Source of the DNA: Allantophomopsis cytisporea
Lineage: Eukaryota; Ascomycota; Leotiomycetes; Phacidiales; Phacidiaceae
DNA length: 64,000 nucleotides
Direction of reading: 5' to 3'
Assembly: GCA_024752435.1 (NCBI GenBank)
Contig: CP103028.1
Coordinates: forward strand, 124,001-188,000
Shown piece by piece: positions 48,663 to 61,731 of the stretch. Each line of letters begins with the position of its first letter. Position 1 is the first letter of the stretch. The translations under genes and the position numbers were made by a program. Below the pieces are notes generated by a model. That model was not told where the DNA came from. It ran no database searches and saw only the letters and a program-made list of their open reading frames with translations.

Positions 48663-50868
48663 TACGACAATAGCTGTCTATGCTTACGTCAAACACCCTT
48701 TCTTGATCCTGTGAGAGTCTGATCATACAGACTACCTGGGGCAGTGGCATCTCTTATACTAAGTAAACACTAACCTACCTTTGTATACTACATTGCCACT
48801 TACAAGCGGAACAGATCAGATACTTGCATAACACCGTGATCTCAATGTTCTGAAGGAGTCTAATGATGTGATCTAGACTCGATGGAAAACTGGAGAATGG
48901 GGCTCATCTTCTCTATTAGGGCGGAGACTCAGCTTGAGCTTTCAACCCACGATAGCTTCTTAGCAACGATATCTTTCTCATAATATTGGCAAAACGCTTC
49001 TAGGGGATCTGGTGTTTTTCCGTTCAGCTCACTCCATTGGTGGAACGGAAGCCAGATCATATGGAGCACCTCTTCCCTGTCAAAGGCCGATCATTCTTCT
49101 AGGATCTTACGAATGTCGGATTTGGGAAGCTGCTAACACTGCTCAGCGCGAACGCGAACACTTGGCAGCAATGTTAGGGAGAGAAGTCATGAGCAGTTTG
49201 TTGTAGGACTGACTGGGAATTCCTCGCAGTATGAGCTCTTCTTCAAATACTCGTCCCTTTCCCGGATTGACATCCTTTCTGGGATTAGGAGAGCGGAATA
49301 AAACTTTATTTAAGTTTGAATACGAGGGACTTGGCAGCAATAGCCAGGCCGGAGAGTCTTGAGCAAGTCCATTCATTGCACGTACCTGAGGGTTGGCTAA
49401 AGGTGGCTGTGTATGGGTGACTGTAGTCATAGTCATAGCTTGATTCCCCAAATAACGAACAGTTCCGAACGTTCAAAGCATTTCGGCATCTGTAAAGTCT
49501 CACTTACCGGAACCCCCAAAAGCCAGGCCAAAGGCTCGTTGTACCGAGTCGTTTCGATCTCCACTCAGCTATGTCGGGCACTAAAGACTAATGACGTTAA
49601 GATGACAAGCGGCGACAAAATCCATTATCAGACACAAAGGAAATTCACATCTATTATTATTGAATCCCCGCCTCAAGGGTTCATTGTTCCCATAGACTGA
49701 GAGAATTTGGATAGTCAAGAGATTCCAATACAAAATCCGCGTGGCCTGCGAAAGGTTCGGTCAACTAAGATGTTCGAATCATTAGCGGTTCGGACGAACG
49801 AGGTTTAACGGGATGTGTGCCAGAATACACTACTGGCACGTTACTACCATGACAGGTGCGCCGAGGTGCCGGATGATAACGTGTTCGGCTACCCTCCCCA
49901 ATTTGATTGGTATACAATCCCGTAGACGCCATGGGGCTTGAGCTATATTTTAGCCTCTCGATATTAAAAAGTTTTTTTGCGAGGCTAACATGCCAGATTT
50001 GGCTAAGCGCCCGACCGTTCAGGAACTTACATCCGGATCCAGATCTGACTTCAGATCTGTAGAGCCAGATTAGACAATAGACTTAATTTAGAGTCTGAGA
50101 CACCACGCCGGATATTCAGCTCTCGGGAATCCCTTCGAGACACCAAATCCTTGTGAATATCACTTATCTCCACAAACTTGTCAATAGAGGCTTGACCCTT
50201 CAGATACCAGGATGTCAGTATATGGAGTAAACCGCAGACCTCACGTATAGACCGTTGTATGTAAGAAATCTTCCATTTGACATATGATTCCGTATTCAGC
50301 AATTGGTCCGCATCCCACTCTCGGTGTATACAAGCTGTAATTTACGCTTTTAATTGTCTCGATATACATGTATTTTCGTTGCAATTGTGGAGTGCCTCAA
50401 AGACGGAAGCTGTGGATAGCAACGTCACTGACTGAACTATATATGAAAGCGTGGATAAATTTTCTACAGTGGTAATTTTATTAATGGCACGCAGATAAAC
50501 TAGCCTTTCGTCCCCTATGGAAGATCAAAATGATCGTTTCTCACTACCAAAATCAACATAATCAGACATAAGAATCGCTGAATAACTGATTTCCATCTGG
50601 TAAATTCTTGATCTAAAATAATTAAATGTGCCGGTAACTTTTGTAAACTCTATGACCGAGCGGCTCTAATAGTCTTGCTAATGGACCCAAAGATTTCTAA
50701 GCTTTCAGATCTTAAAATGATGAAGTGGACATTAAAAAAATGCCTTGAATATCACTATGATTCCTACCCGAGTCATTTCGCAATACTATGCGACTTATTG
50801 ACACCCGTGGCATCAAACCTCCTCATGGCCAGCATCAACGCTATTACCGCCAACTAAAAACGAGAATT
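48663..50868. other. Intergenic upstream of the giant PME-like gene
   Basis: 2.2 kb with no supportable gene. A small hairpin with 8-bp arms (TTAGCCTC / GAGGCTAA) lies around 49950-49990; its role is unknown. Confidence 0.5.
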
Positions 50869-53123
50869 CTAATCCTCACTTGTTACACGCTTCCGCACCA
50901 GAAGCGTCATAAATGGACTCGGCAACCTTACTTTACCCATAGTCAGATATGGCCGCGCCATCGGGTCGGCAAGTTTAAACTCGTAGTCGAGGATGAGATG
51001 CGAGAGGATCATCTTTATGGCGATGGACACATAGAAGCGCGCAGGACTATGAATCGGCCATTAGACCTGTGACTCTACAGAGACTAAGGGAAGAAAGAAA
51101 AGAGGAATTTTGCTTACCAAGCATGGCGAAGGGATCCCCAAAATGGAAACTCGTGACTCGGATGGGTGAAACGAGTCTCAGATGTGCCATTATTTTCATC
51201 GACGAAGCGGAAGCCCTCGAACTCTTTGGCACGCGGCCAAATTTTCTCATCACGCATGAGTGCGACTTGTGGAATGGCGAGCCAATTGCCAGTTGGAATG
51301 TGACAGCCGTCAAGTGAGGTATATGGAACCATGACTGTACGAGGGGCAGTGACTTTATCGGGTAACTTTGTGTTAGTACATGATATCAAAACTTCCCTTC
51401 AATTGATTCTCTCATATAAATGCGGCTAACTTACGAATAGGTCCTGGACTCAGGCGGGCGGTCTCTTTCACAAAGCTGTCGAAATATGGCATCTCCCGAT
51501 TCTTGGAACTGAAGGGCACATCTCTATGCTCCATTGCTTCAGCTCTAAGTTTCTCGTCATATTCTGGGTGCTTGCAAAGCCTATGGATGCAGAATTGCGC
51601 AATCTATACCAGAGTTTTAGTATTGAGTAATCGATCTTGAAACTCTGTCATACCATAGGGAACTGAAAGGCACTTGCAAAAAGAAGACCAAACGTGATAC
51701 GGGCGACTGCTGCAGCATCATCAAGCTTGGACATCTCCGCTGTCCATTGGGTGATGTTGCCCTGTGCTGGCTGATATTATTGTAAGCCTTCTTGCTGCCC
51801 CAACCTAGAGTATAGTACTGACCGGCTTTCCTTCACTTGATTTCTCGCTGTCAAGAGCCTGGCGGGTAAGCCACAGAATAAGCTCATAAGCCTTCTGCCG
51901 GGCTATCCCCCAGCCCATTGCCAAAGGACCAATGATTCTATACACCGATCAGCATGAGGAAACACTTCCGTCGGTTGAGTCTAGGAGATCACTAACGGCA
52001 TGAGAAAGTCTGGTGTGAGGTTCACGATGGAAAAGGCTCGTGCACAGCTCCAGAAGAAGTCCATGACGATTTTAAAAGCGTTAGGGCTATCAGCTACAGC
52101 GTAAAGTTCCTTGTCAGTCTCTTGCCATTCGAGAACAGGATGCCGTCGATTCCATACCTTGATCGTCGCCCAGAAACAACACAAGGTTGACACGAGTGAA
52201 TATACGGAGGAGTGCAGGCATGATTCGGATCTTTTGCCAGCTGCCATCATCTTGTTTGGATACGGCTGCTTGTGGGTCAGTGTGAGAAACTGTGCTAAGT
52301 AATGTTTCTTATTTATGCATACATACCATTTACAGGAGGCGCAAACTCTAGCGCTACGGCGTCCTTGATACGATTCTGTAATGTATTGCTCATTGCGGGA
52401 ACATTTGCTCGAAGCTTGTTCTTTAGCACGCCGACCACAACACGGAAGGACTCGCTCTTGGGTCCCTTGTTCTCTGGCGCTACTTGGAGGTGTCCTAACA
52501 CATAATCTGTGGACGCAAGCTGTTATAAATTTAGCAAGGTTCTCATGTCGATTTCGAAGAGCTGAATGGGACTTGGCAGACGTACTTCGTGCAGTGCCTG
52601 TTCCATCGACAGCACGGTTTCTGGTTCGCATTCTAAATGATCGAGTTGTTCACGGTCCGAAATGAAGACGATCCAACGTTCTGTCATCGGAATAGCGAAA
52701 GGTTTTCCATTGGACTAAGCACATCAGACATGTCGTTGCAATGATGCGGGAATGTCTTGCACATACTGAATCATATGCTTTTTGAAGAAGTGTTTCCGAA
52801 TCAAAAAACATGTGTAACGCTGTTATCCATCTACCCAGCGGTGTCGGATATGCCGCGATGATAACATTGGACTGAATACAAGGTCAGCGTAGGAATCGAA
52901 GGCAGAATCTCCACGTTGTATATACCGGCGCCTTCCACCAATATTTCCACAAGATATCTATTGTTTGCCAGACCAGAAGAGAATAGACGAGATAGTACCA
53001 GTGCCAGTGCCAACTATAGGAGTTTATCAAAAATCCAAAATTCGACATCGGCTGCAGCGTTATAGGAGTCACAGAAGCGACATGATCACTGCCGGATTCG
53101 GCATATATAATAGTTGAGTTCAT
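50869..53123 (-). CDS. Cytochrome P450 monooxygenase
   Basis: Haem-thiolate enzyme, ER-anchored; the substrate is unknown. About ten exons; the first six I resolved are 53123-52926, 52871-52767, 52714-52586, 52519-52327, 52250-52158 and 52120-51997, all in phase. The N-terminal anchor is YYLVYSLLVWQTIDILW. Conserved parts: the LGRWITALHMFF region, K-helix ETAR in FVKETARLSPG, the PERF-like FEGFRFVDE, and the haem loop FPFWGSLRHACPARF. The haem Cys codon is split by an intron (TG|GTAAGC...ATAG|T), so the frame stop just after RHAW is intronic. The TGA near 52890 is likewise inside a 54-nt intron with a CTGAC branch site. The I-helix region reads ITFGLLFASAFQFP and lacks the normal (A/G)GX(D/E)T(T/S) motif. 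It ends TLLVRKRVTSED. Confidence 0.9.
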
Positions 53124-54379
53124 CTTGAGGTCTTTCGCTGGCTCTACAGCCAGAACAGCAGAGGGTGAACATTTCAATCTCTATTTATACCTATACCTTT
53201 TTGAATATCACACAAGTGCGCTGCGGATATTTCCAGAACAATCACTATCTCTAAGTCAGTGCAGTCATCCATCACGGCCAGTCAGTCGTCATGGAACAAG
53301 TCGGCCACGGTATTCGATCTCGGTACCATTGTAACGATGAATAAGTCCGCTACGAGCAAGGCTGCCTCGATATCCCTCCGAATCAGAACTCCTAGGAAGA
53401 GTTGTGATCTCAAGGTTTACACGGGATTTCTGCCTTGTCGTTCAATGATATGGAACAAGTGGGGGCCACGCACGCACTACTATGTCCAGTCATGGTTGTT
53501 TACGAGGATTACAGCTTTGCCACTCGATTATGCAGTCATGGTTGCATCTGAGAACGTACGGCATATCCCACATAACTACATAAGGAACTGGACAGTATAT
53601 CGCACGGCTCAGTGTAGTCATGGTTGCATACGGAGGGCGTACGGCATTTGTTTTTGCTAAGCGCCAGGCGATAGAAAGACAGATGTGACTGAAAGGGTAT
53701 ATACTGCATAATGGGGAAACAGTACTTTAAGAGTGGTTTCCAAACTCATATCATTTCCTTCGTGGTAAGTGATTTGCAATAAAAATAATAGATATATTAT
53801 TGTTATATAGCATTCTACGTGTATCACATAATTATCTGTATATTTCAATGTTCATAGTTTTTATCAACGGTTTCGACCCAACGACCTGTATCGCGGGAAT
53901 ATTAACTGACGATACGCTAGCCTCGTTGAGCCACCCTTGTCACTTCGATTTTGCAACAAGACACCATTGTGATTTCGTACAGGAAAGCCAACGTCCCGAA
54001 AAGTTCAGCCCCCAAATTTCTGGGTCCACCCAAATGTATCTGGTATCGATGCTGGTTGCCCCAAACTCAGAGATCTGCAGAGACCATACCCCGAGCCCAA
54101 TGGCAGGGCCACTTCGAGGCATTGCTCTTTCTCCTCCTGTGTATTTTGGTACGCTAGTAAGTCACAGATATGTGCAGCCTACATATACTTTTGACTTACT
54201 TAGCACACGATAATACAGGGAGGTAGATTATCCGTGTAGGCATGAAGTGTACTTATACGTCTGACAGACGATTATGTCATGTCGCAATGTAGTATATTAA
54301 ACCGGTAGGAGATCTCGCGCCTCATAATTCACCATCGAAATTGCTGTTCTTATATCTTCATGGTCTGATCGTGGCAAAC
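53124..54379. promoter_or_regulatory. Divergent promoter region between P450 and SAT4 gene
   Basis: 1.26 kb with no convincing gene. It holds a repeated composite element (53534-53647). The open frame at 53259-53660 crosses that element and has no recognisable domain. Confidence 0.45.
53534..53647. repeat. Repeated AGTCATGGTTGCAT...CGTACGGCAT element
   Basis: Two composite units, 53534-53564 and 53616-53647, share AGTCATGGTTGCAT, a short variable spacer and CGTACGGCAT. A third partial copy, AGTCATGGTTG, lies near 53487. They sit about 400-520 bp upstream of the P450 start. Confidence 0.75.
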
Positions 54380-55959
54380 ATGTCTCTTTCAGATGCCAAA
54401 GCTATTGAAAGCCTCTCGCCAGAAGTACTTAAGACAATACCAGGCGGATCACCGCCGCCAGGTGTCACGCCAAATTTCGCACATCCTGAGAGTCGAGTCC
54501 CGGTCATTTTGGGCGTTGGGATAGCATTTCTCGCTTTAGCTTTGATATGCTTCTCTCTTCGTGTCTACACTAAGATCTTCATCGTGAAGAGGTGGAAATG
54601 GGATGATGGTGAGTAGACTTTAGTACCAAAACGGTTATACTAAGACTGACTTTTTAAACTAGTGACGTGCACGCTGGGCTTCGTAAGTAGATATGGTCTT
54701 TTCGTGTATCAGCATGAGCGTCTAACTCGGTTTCTTAGATGTTCAGTATCGCGTACTTTGTGCCTATAGTCTTGGGTAAGTGACGCGTTACTGTCCCATT
54801 ACTTCCGCTTTAGCTGATCATTTAAAGGATGCATTCATGGAGCAACAGGTAAACATACTTGGGAAGTTCACCTGGACAAGGTTTTGAACAAGTACAATCT
54901 CCATGTAAGTATCTGAGTACAAGATCCTTATAATTGAGTAAAATTCCTAATATCAGAACAGCAAGACTTGATTACGACACTAGCGGCGACGCCGGCATTA
55001 GGACTCATCAAAATTAGTCTCTTCATCCAATACTTCTTACTCTTTAGAGTTGTACGATATGTCAGGATTAGTGTGTATATCGGAGCCACCCTCTCTGGTT
55101 TATTCTACGTCTCGGTTTCAATTGTAGGCTTCATTTTGAATAGTCCATGGCCAGGAGAGACCCTTCTCGAAGGCATACTGTCATGGCATTACACCGTGTT
55201 TGCGAACTTCTCCATCCCTACCGGCGTCATCGGTATGTTGGTTGATTGGACCCTTCTTATTCTTCCAATGCCAGCTGTTTGGAACATGCACCTCTCACCT
55301 GGGAAAAAGTTTGGTGTGATGCTCATGTTCATGACTGGTGGTCTGTAAGTTCCACCATTACCGTCCTGACTAGGCAAAAGACCTCATCACGAAAGCTAAC
55401 ACTTTATCCCGTCAAGTGCCGCCATCGCCTCTGTTGTGAGTGTGTACTACCGAGTCAAGCTCCAGCATAGCCTCACCGATGCATCATGGAATGTCAGCTA
55501 TGTTTTGCTCTGGGCGTAAGTTAATCTGCCGCTCAACTGATTCCGTCAAACATCTAACGAGAGACACATAGGCAAATTGAGATGTTCGCGGGTGTCACTG
55601 CTTCCAGCATGCCTTCCGTCAAGCAATTCTTCACTCGCAATAAGTTATCATCCAAGCTCTGGAGGTCAACTTTGAAACCCGGTCTTGCAAACTTGCGAAC
55701 CCTGTCAGTACGAACTACGCGGGAGAAGACCCCTGAGCATAGTGCTGGCTTCAGGCAATGGGGTTTTAATAGCACTACTCAGGACAGGGGTACCACGCAG
55801 GACGGGACTACCACGCAGAACGAGAGTACCACGCTGGACGGAAGCAGTACAGAGGTATCCGAGAGCGGCAAAAGCTGCAGGATAAAGGATTCAAATTCAG
55901 ACGGCATCCAGCTTGTAGAGACCATTTCTATTATCCAGAGACCAAAGGAGGAGGTATGA
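54380..55959 (+). CDS. SAT4/PTH11-type rhodopsin-domain membrane protein
   Basis: Second seven-helix protein of this family in the window. Multiple short exons: MSLSDAKAIESLSPEVLKTI at 54380, first helix RVPVILGVGIAFLALALICF, then WKWDDG and tiny exons (VTCTLGF, MFSIAYFVPIVLG, CIHGATGKHTWEVHLDKVL), followed by DLITTLAATPALGLIKISLF, a long exon with VYIGATLSGLFYVSVSIVGF, FSIPTGVIGMLVDWTLLILP, KKFGVMLMFMTGGLAAIASV, and ASWNVSYVLLWAQIEMFAGV. W and D in loop 1, the helix order and EMFAGVTASSMPS match the family. The cytoplasmic tail has a short Thr-rich repeat with TTQD/TTQN/TTLD units, encoded by imperfect 18-nt repeats at about 55775-55850. Ligand unknown. Confidence 0.85.
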
Positions 55960-58900
55960 ATTGACGATGAGTTGCGTTTACGATCTTATGTGGTGACCGA
56001 GTAGACTTACTGGGTTTGAGGAGAATTGGAACAGTAACGAAATCAATTTATTGAAACAATCAGTATCAAATCTTCACTTGGTAATGAATTAGACCAAGAA
56101 AAATATAATCATTCCAACGCTAATGTTGTATTTATCCTGTTGGTATCTTATGGGACTTGACCATTACTCTTTCTCATTCTGCATCTGGGTATTTGGTAGC
56201 AATGACGGAATTTTCCAAGGCTCGTGAAAAGACTAAATGCAGCAGAAAAGATGCACTGTACATGAATGCATGCGCTCGAATACACAAAAGCACGAGTAGA
56301 GCACATGTTGACCTTTCTCGTTGTCAATGACTTGGGTATCCAGCATAGATCATACAACCCTGATACCTGTCCCAAATACGAAGTGAGGCTTAGCTCCCAA
56401 CGATTGTGACTATCAAGCTCGAGTTGGGGAATACCAGAATCTTAATGATTTCCCAAAGTACTGTTGTACGTGGCGATCTTGCTGCTTTCCCCCGGTCAGC
56501 AAGGAAGACAAGTTTAGCGCTGTAACCTTGATAGTGGGTGCCGGCACATGAACAATTCCAACACTACAGAGCACCAACACGCACAATCCACTTCACCGTT
56601 GGGGGCGCAGACTATCACCAACAACACCACTTCAGCGCGCAATTGAGGCTGCCGTGCATCATGCAAGTGGTTTTACACCCGCGCATTTGCCGCTGAATTT
56701 CGATGCACGGGAGTTGATAGCTCAAGTACCATTTGTTAACCTAATTTCCTCCAATATAACGTGAGTTGGAGTGGCTTGCAGTCAGCTGCTCTGCAGGCAG
56801 ATTTTGTATCTAGATCAGTCCTTCTATGCCAAAGCTTACAGGTATCCTTATTCGATAAGATTCGACTCTGTGATTGCGGGAAATTCCGTCGAGGAGGATT
56901 CTGGGCGCGATCATCATGGACTCACGAAGCATAGAATGGCTGCTCTCAATCTGACGTGAGCCCCAGGGACGTCTCATCGGACACGTTGTAAGCAAGGGGA
57001 CATCTTGCTCGGTAGGATTCAACTCTAATGATCCTCCCACTGGCGCCCGGCCTCCCGTGAGTTGTTTCTGAGCTCTGACCGGAGCCACATACACGATGGT
57101 GGTCAGCCAAATGCCTAGTGATCGGAAGAACCCGTGGTCCCTGTCCTTGGCCACCTGGAAATTCCTTGCCAAGCATTCAGCAATGACAGTTCTTCGTAAG
57201 AAATCCTAGATCATTGCCTTGAGGTAACCGTTGAATCGTACCGCGTAGTTCTCGGCAGTATCGTCATTCCACATCCCCTGGTCCGGGTCTAGGTCCTTGG
57301 ATCTCCATATCAGTCAACAAATGACTCTACTCATCATGTATTCACCCGGCTATGGCGTTGAGGAACGATTAGCGACAACCCCTGGTCTTCAGCCAGGTTT
57401 CAATTTGTTCAGCTCCAAGCCTCCTCACATCGTTCTGCAGCCAACGACATGACAGTATCCCTCATTTGTGTCGAATAGGAAATTCCTGAGGGGATGATTG
57501 TGCTTCCATGTAGAGTTTTCTGGTCACTGTCAGTGGATGTTCTTGCGCAACGACGAAGGTGTTTCATGAGGTAGGTATGGAAGGATAGCGTAGGAGTCAT
57601 TCTATCACAAGTGAAATACTACATTAGGACATATTTCATGCACTCGATACCGAAATGTAGCATTTCATTTTCTGTGGAGTAAGAAAGGTTACGATGGAAC
57701 CCCGGTAAATCAATAGTTTCACGAAGATCTATCATTAGCGGCGGGTAGCCCTTATCCCAACCACCCACACCAACCACCCACCATAAGAGCACTGGCCATA
57801 AAAGTACTACATTAGGCATGGCAAAAAGCCTGGACGAGTCTGAAAATAAAAACGAAAATAAATCACGTATATTTTAAGGTATCTTGTAAGAGAGAGGCTT
57901 TGGAATCACATAAGATTGGTACAAAATGTACACAGGTAATTAGGTTTATCATTTATTATATTCGAGTCCTACCTCACACAGTATCCTAGCCCCTCTGATC
58001 GAATACACCTGTTGCTCTCCTCATTATACTCCGTATCACTTTATTTATACTATCCTAAGTGATGGTATCTTCCATTTCAACCATGGTTTCTTTAATAGCT
58101 TCTTCATTTGAGATATTGAGGGGTTTTAGATAACGTGTTGTGTAAGAACATGGTTTTGGGGTTAAAACTAGAGGCGTTCAATAAGGTTGGAGTAAAGATT
58201 CTATATTCTATAGTCTAGATTCTACGCCTCGACAACTGTAGCTCTTTTATCTCCGCATCGTGTGGAACTGATTTTGGTTTTCTCTATTCAGCTCTGAATT
58301 ATTACTATTATTCTGACCTTGTTACTAAAGCTGATTTAACATGGCAAAGGTGGCATATTTCGGTAGGTTAGTATGAATAGGAAGAGAGTTTGAAACTACA
58401 GTAGATACGCGAAAAAGGCACAGACCCGTTTCGGGCATGTTATTTCTTACCCTGCAGGAAGATCACGCCACCTCCGCTGTCAAATTATCGCTACCTGTCT
58501 AGCCTCCACCTTTTCTCGACTAAGAACGTTATCCAACATAAAGTAGCAGGTATCTGAGAGGTACCTGAAGACTTGAACTGCGCCTCTCGAATTCTAAAGC
58601 CGGTCTGTCTGCCTTGCCTGTGTTTTCATCAACACTGCTCATACCAAGGATACGATAAATTTAGATGCGGAGGAATTGACTTCATATCTAGACCAGTATG
58701 TGCCGAGAAAGACAGCCGACCTGAAGCGAAGATAACACTGGGATTCGCAATAGTCACATCAGAAGAACCAAGCAATCTACATATCCTTGCGGCAAAAACA
58801 GGCTGATATACGAACCGCCGATGTATGACAACCTGTCAAGCATATGTATGGACTGCAAGAATGAGTCCACCGTGACAGTCACTCTACAATATCATACGTA

Positions 58901-59231
58901 TATCTTCTGCCAGGCCTATTGGGGGCCAAATCATAACTACCTTATCTCACCCTACCAAAGTACCGAGATAGGTGACCTCAAAACAGTGACTCCATAAAAA
59001 CGCCTTACTGGTAAGTCTACAGCTATATCCATGTACATTTCAGTTACATCTGCTCATCTACGCAAGCGCCGAAATCCCGATTTGACGGCGATCAGTCACT
59101 TGTAGATACCCGTTCGAAAGGGCATCATCATCTCACCACCGTGTTTCACGGTCCGGAAACGGTTTCTCTCATGCTGGCTTCTTCTCCTGCACTATTTCAT
59201 CTTTCCACGGATCACCGTGCCCCAAGAAATA
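55960..59231. other. 3.3-kb intergenic region
   Basis: I see no gene I can support. The interval 56560-57200 is more GC-rich than its surroundings, but its open frames are short and unrecognised. The 150 bp before 59232 look like a pyrimidine-rich leader. Confidence 0.5.
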
Positions 59232-60958
59232 ATGGCCTTTGATCAACTATTTTCCGCATCTGCTGCAACGACAATCCTAATCGCCATCGCCCCCATCGTC
59301 ATCATGTTTTGTCTACGAGGTGGGAAGAAGCCCAACCCTCCAGACCTTACAAGCAGTTTAACAGAGTCTGAGATACGCCTCAGCAAAAGCCTCGCATCAG
59401 CGCTACCCGACAGTGTAATCCTCCCACACGATGCCGCCGCCTTTGAGCAATCGATGCACTCTTACTGGGCCCAGCAGGAGCGCGAAGTGATCCCCGCATG
59501 TGTCGTCCGACCCCGAGACGTTCAGCAGCTTTCTGTCGCCGTCACAGTCCTCAAGCGTGAATACGATGAACAACAAAGACAAATTGGCGATGAAAAGGAA
59601 AAGGAAGGAGAATGGGCCGGGGGACTGTTCGCTGTCCGCAGCGGTGGCCACTCTCCAGTTGCCAATTCTGCGAGCATCAAGGGTGGTGTTATGATCGATC
59701 TTAGCCTCTTTTCTGAGGTAACGCCATCTGAGGATGGATCTTCAGTAGTCATTGGAGCTGGTACCAAGTGGATGCATGTTTCTCAGGTATTAGATAAGAA
59801 GGGTCTCGCTGTTGTTGGAGGCAGAAACTCGGATGTGGGGGTCGGCGGTTTAACATTGGGAGGTAAGCTTCGGCTCGGTCCCTTTTCCTTTCTAGAGCTG
59901 ACAGAGATACACGAACAGGTGGTATGTCGTTCTTCACTCCACGCTTCGGCTTAGTCGCCTCCAGTGTTCTCAGCTATGAGGTCGTGCTCGCCTCTGGCGA
60001 GATCACCACTGCCTCTGCGTCCAAGAACCCTGACCTGTGGCACGCCCTCAATGGCGGCTCCAACAACTTCGGCATTGTCACAAGTTTCACGACCCGTGCC
60101 TTTCCTCACACCAAAATCTGGAGCGGTTTCCTCTATACGACTGCAGGCCAAACCACAAAGGTTCTTGCGGCATTCCATGAATTTGTTAGTCGAGCTGATC
60201 CAAGCAACCCCAATCCCAAGTATGATAGCAATGCCGCCGGCCCCCTCGCCTGCTGGACCTATGTCCAACCACTTGGAATCCAGGCCGTCTCGATGAACCT
60301 CGTCTATACCGAGCCAAATGAGAACGAGAAGAGATGGCCTACCTGCTGGAACGACTCCTTATTCAAACCAATCTGGCGCCTGTGGAGCACATGCAAGATC
60401 CGCACCCTAACTAGCGCGACCGACGAGATGAACATGCTCAATCCTCCAGGCAGACGCCAGGTCCTTGCCACCACGACAATCAAGAACGATCCTGCCACAC
60501 TCGCCGCCGCGCACGCCGCCTATCATGATGCCATTGCCGCGATCCGCCGCGTCAATGTCAAGGGCATGTCCTGGACGCTCATCCTGCAGCCGGTCATACC
60601 GGACTGGCTACGCAAAGGCGACGCAACGCCGCCCATTCTGCACGACGACGTAGTAGATCCTCTCGTTCTTGTCTGCTTCTCCGTCAATTGGCTCGAGATC
60701 CGTGATGATGACTTCGTCCAGCAGACGACGCGCCGCGCCGTCGAGCAGATCGATGCCTTTGCAGAGGCTCATAACACGGGCTATCGGTGGCAATTCCTGA
60801 ACTATTGCGCGTACTGGCAGAAACCTTTTGAGAGTTATGGTGAAGAGAATTTGCGATTCTTGCGCGGGGTCAGTAGAGAGTATGATCCGGATGGCTTGTT
60901 CCAAAGGGGTTGTGTAGGTGGATTCAAGCTTGGTACTGGGGATGATGAGTCTCAATGA
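59232..60958 (+). CDS. FAD-linked oxidase, berberine-bridge-enzyme-like (PCMH/FAD_binding_4)
   Basis: Flavoprotein oxidase; the substrate is unknown. Exons 59232-59862 and 59919-60958 close to 556 aa. The N-terminus has a hydrophobic anchor (AATTILIAIAPIVIMFCL, about 11-28), suggesting membrane association or a signal anchor. The FAD domain carries VVRPRDVQQLSVAV and RSGGHSPV, where His140 is the usual covalent FAD site. The next FAD-contact region, VGVGGLTLGGGMSFF, is completed across the intron. GSNNFGIVTSFTTRAFPH follows. The C-terminal BBE domain ends in NYCAYWQKPFESYGEENLRF and YDPDGLFQRGCVGGFKL. The start at 59232 is the first ATG of the frame. Convergent with the GH43 gene. Confidence 0.92.
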
Positions 60959-61731
60959 TGCATTACTCTGCTTTTCAAAAGAGGAAACAATAAGGAAACA
61001 ATAATGTTCTGTGATGGTCCAAAATCCTTGGAAGCCAGCACCAAAAAATACTATGTTAGAAATTAAATCAAGTCAGCAGCTAGACAGTAGGAAGTAGTTA
61101 ATGAAGCTAACAGATCTTTGTATCGCTCAGTATGCTAAAGACAGCTTACACGTAATGCGGAAAATTGGGCTATGGGCTTAGCTGCCAAATCCGATTCGTT
61201 TAGGAATATTATTTTCTATGAGATACTAGGGCCAGCAAGGCAAGACTTTAGTCGTCACTAAATTAAAGCTTTCTCATCTTAAGACCAGGGCCCGAGCACT
61301 TTAGTCTCTTGAATCAAGACCTCACTTTTTGCCGCAATTTCGGTGCTAATTGTACGACTCTGCTACTACTATTGTCCCAGAGCTGATCCTCTCTATAACA
61401 CATCATGTGTGCTGTGGAGTTATCATTTGGTGTCATTCAAGATATATTCTACATGATATAGAATGAAGAGAATATTTTCGCGTAAAAAAGCCTTTGAAGG
61501 CATTCATATTGATTGATGTAGTTCATAACTATGTACTGACAGATCATATAAAGCCGGATGGGTGATTTGTGTACAAAATTGCGTTGTATATACCTTACTA
61601 TGTCACTTGTACTTACGTTTATAACTCAATTTCGGGCAAAATAGGCAGGCATAGTGGCTTTAGTCTCATAATTTACATTTCGTACGCGTGTAATAGTCTA
61701 ATGAGTTTGTCTATATATTTCAGCGAGACTT
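60959..61731. other. Intergenic, convergent 3' ends
   Basis: AT-rich spacer between the BBE-like oxidase and GH43; nothing coding is visible. Confidence 0.5.

Noticed and set aside
51114..51130. P450 apparently truncated just before the haem cysteine
   Set aside because: The stop is intronic; splicing restores RHACPARF and a normal C-terminus.
52880..52910. In-frame TGA in the P450 suggesting a pseudogene
   Set aside because: It lies inside a short intron with a GTATAT donor, CTGAC branch site and TTCAG acceptor; phases match on both sides.
53259..53660. 133-codon open frame in the P450 promoter
   Set aside because: No domain, and it is partly made of the repeated AGTCATGGTTG element.
56810..57172. 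120-codon minus-strand open frame
   Set aside because: No recognisable family, no supporting exons, and it overlaps equally long frames in other phases.
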